This document shows, in pieces, positions 57,382-64,000 of a DNA stretch of 64,000 bases. Position 1 is the first letter of the stretch. The number at the start of each line of letters is the position of its first letter. Origin of the DNA: Gymnothorax reevesii (Eukaryota > Chordata > Actinopteri > Anguilliformes > Muraenidae). A program made the position numbers and the translations under genes. The notes under the pieces were generated by a model that searched no databases, was not told where the DNA came from, and saw nothing but the letters and a program-made list of their open reading frames with translations. The stretch lies in contig CM056573.1 of assembly GCA_029721435.1 (NCBI GenBank), positions 70,994,001-71,058,000 of the forward strand, in the 5' to 3' direction.

Positions 57382-60300
57382 AGAATGTAAATGGACTATA
57401 TAGGGGCTGACTATGGAGCTAGTCAGATTGGCAGCTCAAAGCACTTGACAGTAGCCTAATACCTCACGTATGCCCATTTATGCAACACATTCATACACTG
57501 ACGGCTACGCAAGGCAGTCAACTGCATCTTGGTTGACTGCCTTTTGTTACTTTTTGAATGGTGTGCAGGCGCATATATAAGCCAGTTGCTGTCATGAGGT
57601 CAGAATCAATTTGTTCTCCCATTTTGCAGGTACAAATTGTGATTGTCACAGAGCTGATTTTCTATTCATTTAGTTTATTTAGTAAGCTGGTTAGGATACC
57701 AGAAAAAGAAATTAATCAGAGGAAATGGATGAATGTAAGTCAGGCTTTGGCAAAGCTTCAGGACATGAGTTCTTGTGAGTCAGATGGAGAAGAAATATCA
57801 GGGCTCAGTGATGCTTCTAGATCTAGTGAATCCGACTCCGATTTTGAAACTGAATGCGATCGTGAGCCACACGGTAAAGGTATCACAGCTGCTGGGCAAA
57901 CTAAGCCTTTGATGCCAGGAAGGTCACCAAAACTGGATATTTATTCACGTCATAATGCTTAGGTTTCACAGCATAATTTCAAGTCCAAATACTTTGAAAC
58001 ATTTAAAATTAGCCACAATAGCCAACAAATTGAAGCTTTAAAGCTCTGACCTCTATACTATTTAATCAATGAAGAATCTTCGCAAAACACCATTTATTGT
58101 CCTCTGAATTCTGAAAGTACTTTGAAATGCTTTCACTGAGGCAACACCTCACAGCTTAAAATTATTACAAAGATTGGTGCATTTTTGTCGATAAAGAGGA
58201 TGCAGTCATATTTCCACGTCATCCATGCCATGATGAAGGGAGACGCAGTAGCGCAGTGGAGAGCATGGGCTTGACTTGGGATGGAAAGATTCTGTGTTCA
58301 AGTCCTTGCCTTAGCCTGTGCAAAGTGTTCTCAGGCAAAACTCTTCACTTCCACACTGCCTCACTCTACCCAGGTGTACAAATGGGTCCCAGCAAAATTG
58401 TCAGGGAAACTTGACTGAGAGCAGTGGGAGAACCCGAGTTGGACTAGTGTCCCATCGAGGGGGTTTAGCAATACTCCTATTTGCTTCATGTCACAGAAAC
58501 CAGGGTAAACACAGGCCTGGTGGGCCTCCAGGCATGACCTCCACGCCTGGTTAGAAATAGTCTTTATTCCGTCTGAGCAGCTGCTCATTTTGAAAACAAG
58601 AAGGGCACTTGGTAGAGCTCATACCTCCGCCAAGCCCACATGTAAGTATTATTGGTTCTGGATCCAGGAGAGTATCATCCAGACAAACAACAGCTGTGAT
58701 TAGTTCTTCTTTTAGGGCAGATTCTATTCAGTGCTGAAATTTTCTGAAAATCTGTTCATTACATAAGGACATACCGAATTGTTCCGAATATAAGACGATT
58801 CTGGATATGAGACTACTCCCCTTTCTCAAGTCATATTTTGGAAAAAATAGGGTTTGGATGACAAAATCTTGTTTTAGTCACTAAAGAATAATAATCATCG
58901 CAAAAATTTCTTTGAAAATACTAATAAAACAAACTGAAAGAAAAACCAATATAAAAGATTGCAGGCTGTTGTTTTGCGCCATCTATTGTTGTGAACATGT
59001 ATTGAGTATAGACAATAAAACGCACACACAGGATGACTGTCATTGTTAGAAGCCTAGTCCACGGAAAATACGACGACCCCATTTCTCCGCTGTGACGTGT
59101 CTTTAAAGGAACGGCGGAGGCGTCAAAGATAAAACAGGGTCACTTGAGCAAAAGGAGAGGAAATAGTAAACATGCCCGATGGACGAGAGATGCGAATTTA
59201 CTGAGATTCCGCAGAGAAGTCGCTGTTATGTCAAAGACGCAGAGTGCATCGTATGCCTGTTCCGTGGATATGTAAAAAGCACCGTTGCCATAAACATATC
59301 TCCCCAGCGGGCCACAGTACGAAGTAGATTCCCAGTCCGTCGTGGAAACATATACTGGTGTACGTGCGATTAGGTAGTGATTGTTTTTAAATTTCATTTG
59401 ATTTCATTTGACACACTCTTTTTACTTGAACAAAAGATTGACCGCGATTCCGTACCATGCTTTCTGTTAACGTTCTGACAAAATGTGGCAGCCCTCCATG
59501 CTTAGGGTCGGGCGTGTAAAGTCACCGAACAGGCCTTGTGGTGACGTGTCTTAAATGGAACACTCGAGGCGTCATAAATCAGACCGGGTCACTTGTGCAG
59601 AAGAAAACAAAGGAGTAAACAAGCCCGATGGATGAGAGGTTCGAATTCTCTTGGATTCTGCTGAGAAGTCGCTTTGACGTCAAAGAGCCAGAGTGCATCG
59701 AATGTTCATTTTGTTGCTATAACAACAGCACCGTTGCTATAAACAACTCTGCCCAGGGAGCCGACGGAAGAATGCTGATTCTCAGTCCGTGTCCAATGCT
59801 CATGGAAAGATGTCCAGGAGTACGTGCGATTTGGCAGTGATTTTATTTTTATGAAATTAGATTTTAATTGACTCACTCTTTGTTTAAACAAAAAAAAAAA
59901 ATGCGCGATTCAGTAGCATGCTTTCTGTTTACGTATTGACAAAATGTGCCTGCCCTCCACTTAGCCGTCGGGCTTGTCTTGTGACCAAACAGGCTCTGCT
60001 GTGACGTGACTTAAATGGATCAGCGGAGGTTTCAAATTCTCCGGCAGCTACAGGTCTCAAAAAAGTTGGGACACTTGTAAAAAGGGGCTTTAAAAGCATT
60101 GAATTTCTAAGAGAATCAGCTGAAAGAACATTTAGCAAGTAATTAAGTTAACTGTCATCTGCTGCGCAACATGATTACTTATAAAAGGGTTGTCATTGAG
60201 AGGCTGAGTTTCTCAGAAGTAAAGATGGCCAGAAGCTCTCCCACCTGTGAAGGCTTGCATAAAAAAAAATGTTGAATACTTTAAAAACACTGCTCCTCGA

Positions 60301-60567
60301 CGTTAAATTGCAAAGGCATTGAAGGTCTCATCATCTTCAGTACATGACATCATCAAAAGATTCAGAGTAACTGGAAAAATCTCTGCCTGTAAGGGACTAG
60401 GACGAGACCTTTACTGGATGCCCTTTATCTTTGGACCCTCAGATGCCACTGCATCACTCACCGGCATGATTCTTGGGATTCTGCAATAATAGAGAAAGAA
60501 AAAACATCACTGATTATACCTAGAACTGCCACAAGGTCATTCTGACCTCCATTAGTCCCAGTGCAAA
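57382..60567 (+). repeat. Array unit U19 (most divergent copy)
   Basis: 3186 bp. It carries many private substitutions, mostly in its first ~2.3 kb. Examples are TGACTGCCTTTTG near 57537, a lost CRE near 57598, a one-base deletion in CAGGGTAAAC near 58506 and CTTTAAAGGAAC near 59104. piggyBac-like frame 57558-57962 (three amino-acid changes), SINE from about 58238, nested repeat A from 59091, B from 59540, Tc1 remnant 60051-60487. Several private bases look ancestral (see findings). Confidence 0.98.
59179..59373 (+). pseudogene. 64-codon open frame in nested copy A, intact only in U19
   Basis: Homologous to the 70-codon frame of copy B: 24 of the first 39 residues are identical, including MDER, EF, RSR, VK, ECI.C and STVAIN, with no indel. 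In other units TGCTAATTT stops the frame; U19 has TGCGAATTT. The G matches the aligned base in copy B, so U19 probably keeps the older state. Function unknown. Confidence 0.3.
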
Positions 60568-63500
60568 AGAATGTAAATGGACTATATAGGGGCTGACTAT
60601 GGAGCTAGTCAGATTGGCAGCTCAAAGCACTTGACAGTAGCCTAATACCTCACGTATGCCCATTTATGCAACACATTCATACACTGACGGCTACGCAAGG
60701 CAGTCAACTGCATCTTGGTTGACTGCATTTTGTTACTTTTAGAATGGTGTGCAGGCGCATATATAAGCCAGTTGCTGTCATGACGTCAGAATCAATTTGT
60801 TCTCCCATTTTGCAGGTAGAAATTGTGATTGTCACAGAGCTGTTCTTCTATTCATTTAGTTTATTTAGTAAGCTGGTTAGGATACCAGAAAAAGAAATTA
60901 ATCAGAGGAAATGGATGAATGTAAGTCAGGCTTTGGCAAAGCTTCAGGACATGAGTTCTTGTGAGTCAGATGGAGAAGAAATATCAGGGCTCAGTGATGC
61001 TTCTAGGTCTAGTGAATCCGACTCCGATTTTGAAACCAAATGCGATCGTGAGCCACACGGTAAAGGTATCACAGCTGCTGGGCAAACTAAGCCTTTGATG
61101 CCAGGAAGGTCACCAAAACTGGATATTTATTCACGTCATAACGCTTAGGTTTCACAGCATAATTTCAAGTCCAAATACTTTGAAACATTTAAAATTAGCC
61201 ACAATAGCCAACAACTTGAAGCTTTAAAGCTCTGACCTCTATACTATTTAATCAATGAAGAATCTTAGCAAAACACCATTTATTGTCCTCTGAATTCTGA
61301 AAGTACTTTGAAATGCTTTCACTGAGGCAACACCTCACAGCTTAAAAGTATTACAAAGAGTGGTGCATTTTTGTCAATAAAGAGGATGCAGCCATATTTC
61401 CACGTCATCCATGCCATGATGAAGGGAGACGCAGTAGCGCAGTGGAGAGCATGGGCTTGACTTGGGATGGAAAGATTCTGTGTTCCAGTCCTTGCCTTAG
61501 CCTGTGCAAAGTGTTCTCAGGCAAAACTCTTCACTTCCACACTGCCTCACTCTACCCAGGTGTACAAATGGGTCCCAGCAAAATTGTCAGGGAAACTTGA
61601 CTGAGAGCAGTGGGAGAACCCGAGTTGGACTAGTGTCCCATCGAGGGGGTTTAGCAATACTCCTATTTGCTTCATGTCACAGAAACCAGGGTTAAACACA
61701 GGCCTGGTGGGCCTCCAGGCATGACCTCCACGCCTGGTTAGAAATAGTCTTTATTCCGCCTGAGCAGCTGCTCATTTTGAAAACAAGAAGGGCACTTGGT
61801 AGAGCTCATACCTCCGCCAAGCCCACATCTAAGTATTATTGGTTCTGGATCCAGGAGAGTATCATCCAGACCAACAACAGCTGTGATTAGTTCCTCTTTT
61901 AGGGCAGATTCTATTCAGTGCTGAAATTTTCTGAAAATCTGTTCATTACATAAGGACATACCGAATTGTTCCGAATATAAGACGATTCTGGATATGAGAC
62001 TACTCCCCTTTCTCAAGTCATATTTTGGAAAAAATAGGGTTTTGATGACAAAATCTTGTTTTAGTCACTAAAGAATAATAATCATCGCAAAAATTTCTTT
62101 GAAAATACTGATAAAACAAACTGAAAGAAAAACCAATATAAAAGATTGCAGGCTGTTGTTTTGCGCCATCTATTGTTGTGAACATGTATTGAGTATAGAC
62201 TATAAAACGCACACACAGGATGACTGTTATTGTTAGAAGCCTAGTCCACGGAAAATACGACGACCCCATTTCTCCGCTGTGACGTGTCTTTAATGGAACG
62301 GCGGAGGCGTCAAAGATAAAACAGGGTCACTTGAGCAAAAAGAGAGGAAATAGTAAACATGCCCGATGGACGAGAGATGCTAATTTACTGAGATTCCGCA
62401 GAGAAGTCACTGTTATGTCAAAGACGCAGAGTGCATCGTATGCCTGTTCCGTGGATATGTAAAAAGCACCGTTGCCATAAACATATCTCCCCAGCGGGCC
62501 ACAGTACGAAGTAGATTCCCAGTCCGTCGTGGAAACATATACTGGTGTACGTGCGATTAGGTAGTGATTGTTTTTAAATTTCATTTGATTTCATTTGACA
62601 CACTCTTTTTACTTGAACAAAAGATTGACCGCGATTCCGTACCATGCTTTCTGTTAACGTTCTGACAAAATGTGGCAGCCCTCCATGCTGAGGGTCGGGC
62701 GTGTAAAGTCACCGAACAGGCCTTGTGGTGACGTGTCTTAAATGGAACACTCGAGGCGTCATAAATCAGACCGGGTCACTTGAGCAGAAGAAAACAAAGG
62801 AGTAAACAAGCCCGATGGATGAGAGGTTCGAATTCTCTTGGATTCTGCTGAGAAGTCGCTTTGACGTCAAAGAGCCAGAGTGCATCGAATGTTCATTTTG
62901 TTGCTATAACAACAGCACCGTTGCTATAAACAACTCTGCCCAGGGAGCCGACGGAAGAATGCTGATTCTCAGTCCGTGTCCAATGCTCATGGAAAGATGT
63001 CCAGGAGAACGTGCGATTTGGCAGTGATTTTATTTTTATGAAATTAGATTTTAATTGACTCACTCTTTGTTTAAACAAAAAAAAAAAATGCGCGATTCAG
63101 TAGCATGCTTTCTGTTTACGTATTGACAAAATGTGCCTGCCCTCCACTTAGCCGTCGGGCTTGTCTTGTGACCAAACAGGCTCTGCTGTGACGTGACTTA
63201 AATGGATCAACGGAGGTTTCAAATTCTCCGGCAGCTACAGGTCTCAAGAAAGTTGGGACACTTGTAAAAAGGGGCTTTAAAAGCATTGAATTTCTAAGAG
63301 AATCAGCTGAAAGAACATTTAGCAAGTAATTAAGTTAACTGTCATCTGCTGCGCAACATGATTACTTATAAAAGGGTTGTCATTGAGAGGCTGAGTTTCT
63401 CAGAAGTAAAGATGGCCAGAAGCTCTCCCACCTGTGAAGGCTTGCATAAAAAAAAATGTTGAATACTTTAAAAACACTGCTCCTCGACGTTAAATTGCAA

Positions 63501-63754
63501 AGGCATTGAAGGTCTCATCATCTTCAGTACATGACATCATCAAAAGATTCAGAGTAACTGGAAAAATCTCTGCCTGTAAGGGACTAGGCCGAGACCTTTA
63601 CTGGATGCCCTTTATCTTTGGACCCTCAGATGCCACTGCATCACTCACCGGCATGATTCTTGGGATTCTGCAATAATAGAGAAAGAAAAAACATCACTGA
63701 TTATACCTAGAACTGCCACAAGGTCATTCTGACCTCCATTAGTCCCAGTGCAAA
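60568..63754 (+). repeat. Array unit U20
   Basis: 3187 bp. piggyBac-like frame 60744-61148 (private Glu-to-Lys), SINE from about 61424, nested repeat A from 62278, B from 62727, Tc1 remnant 63238-63674. Poly-A is 12. Private changes include CCACATCTAAG near 61825, CATGCTGAGGG near 62685 and CAAGAAAGTTGG near 63245 in the Tc1 terminal repeat. Confidence 0.98.
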
Positions 63755-64000
63755 AGAATGTAAATGGACTATATAGGGGCTGACTATGGAGCTAGTCAGA
63801 TTGGCAGCTCAAAGCACTTGACAGTAGCCTAATACCTCACGTATGCCCATTTATGCAACACATTCATACACTGACGGCTACGCAAGGCAGTCAACTGCAT
63901 CTTGGTTGACTGCATTTTGTTACTTTTAGAATGGTGTGCAGGCGCATATATAAGCCAGTTGCTGTCATGACGTCAGAATCAATTTGTTCTCCCATTTTGC
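63755..64000 (+). repeat. Array unit U21 (partial, cut by the window end)
   Basis: First 246 bases of a further unit. It includes the leader hairpins, the TATA-like site and the first CRE, and stops just before the AG of the candidate splice acceptor. The cut is the window edge, not a biological break. Confidence 0.97.

Larger units (their letters stand above)
1..64000 (+). repeat. Macrosatellite array, ~3.19 kb unit, 20 complete copies plus one partial
   Basis: The same 3.17-3.20 kb sequence recurs head to tail from the first base to the last. Successive unit starts lie at 1, 3171, 6360, 9553, 12743, 15932, 19121, 22309, 25497, 28684, 31871, 35058, 38245, 41432, 44619, 47815, 51004, 54192, 57382, 60568 and 63755. 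Most unit-to-unit differences are scattered single-base substitutions; the few indels are mainly in one poly-A tract. No unit is inverted, no unit is truncated inside the window, and no insertion interrupts the array. The unit is a composite of old mobile-element fragments. The array extends past both window edges, so its full size is unknown. Confidence 0.99.

Noticed and set aside
1..64000. CRISPR array or bacterial repeat system
   Set aside because: Repeats are kilobase-scale with no unique spacers, and contents (Tc1, tRNA-derived SINE, RTE-like tail) are eukaryotic.
1..64000. rDNA or another multicopy gene cluster
   Set aside because: Unit size is in the range of small gene repeats such as 5S or histone clusters, but I see no rRNA, snRNA or histone sequence in the unit.
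1..64000. A multi-unit higher-order repeat, for example alternating unit types
   Set aside because: Variants occur in contiguous runs of units, not at a fixed multi-unit period. The only order beyond the 3.19 kb unit is the nested repeat inside it.

Overview
The window is one uninterrupted head-to-tail array of a roughly 3.19 kb repeat unit (a macrosatellite). It holds twenty complete copies (U1-U20) and the first 246 bases of a twenty-first (U21). All copies are on the same strand and no single-copy sequence appears anywhere, so the array continues past both window edges. Unit length is 3170 in U1 and 3186-3196 elsewhere. Starting phase is arbitrary; I begin each unit at the AGAATGTAAATGG motif because the window starts there.

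The organism is a eukaryote and most likely a fish. The unit contains the 5' part of a Tc1-family transposon of the type common in fish and frogs, a tRNA-derived SINE, and what looks like an RTE-type LINE 3' tail. This is recognition by eye, not a database match. I see no operons, bacterial gene signals, rRNA, functional tRNA or CRISPR.

Layout of one unit (U1 numbering): 1-176 AT-rich leader with two small hairpins; 177-581 a 134-codon open frame whose acidic, Ser-rich C-terminal half resembles the N-terminus of piggyBac-type transposases; 582-856 unassigned, with an AATAAA; 857-1190 tRNA-derived SINE head and body; 1221-1383 RTE-like tail; 1384-1703 unassigned AT-rich; 1704-2654 a nested direct repeat (copies A about 439 bp, B 461 bp, C only 51 bp); 2655-3090 Tc1 5' terminal repeat and broken transposase N-terminus, starting at a TA and cutting off copy C; 3091-3170 short linker to the next unit. 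From U2 on, everything after about position 1483 is shifted by a 7-base and then a 10-base insertion that U1 lacks.

I find no convincing functional gene. Open frames recur in every unit because the units are almost identical, not because of visible selection: differences in the longest frame are about 12 amino-acid-changing to 3 silent. The informative content is evolutionary. Diagnostic variants fall in blocks of neighbouring units (U1-U4, U5-U8, U9-U14, U15-U17, U18-U20). U11-U14 look identical and combine a U9-like left half with a U10-like right half. U19 is the most divergent copy and keeps several apparently ancestral bases. The unit also carries two perfect CRE palindromes (TGACGTCA), giving about 40 across the window.
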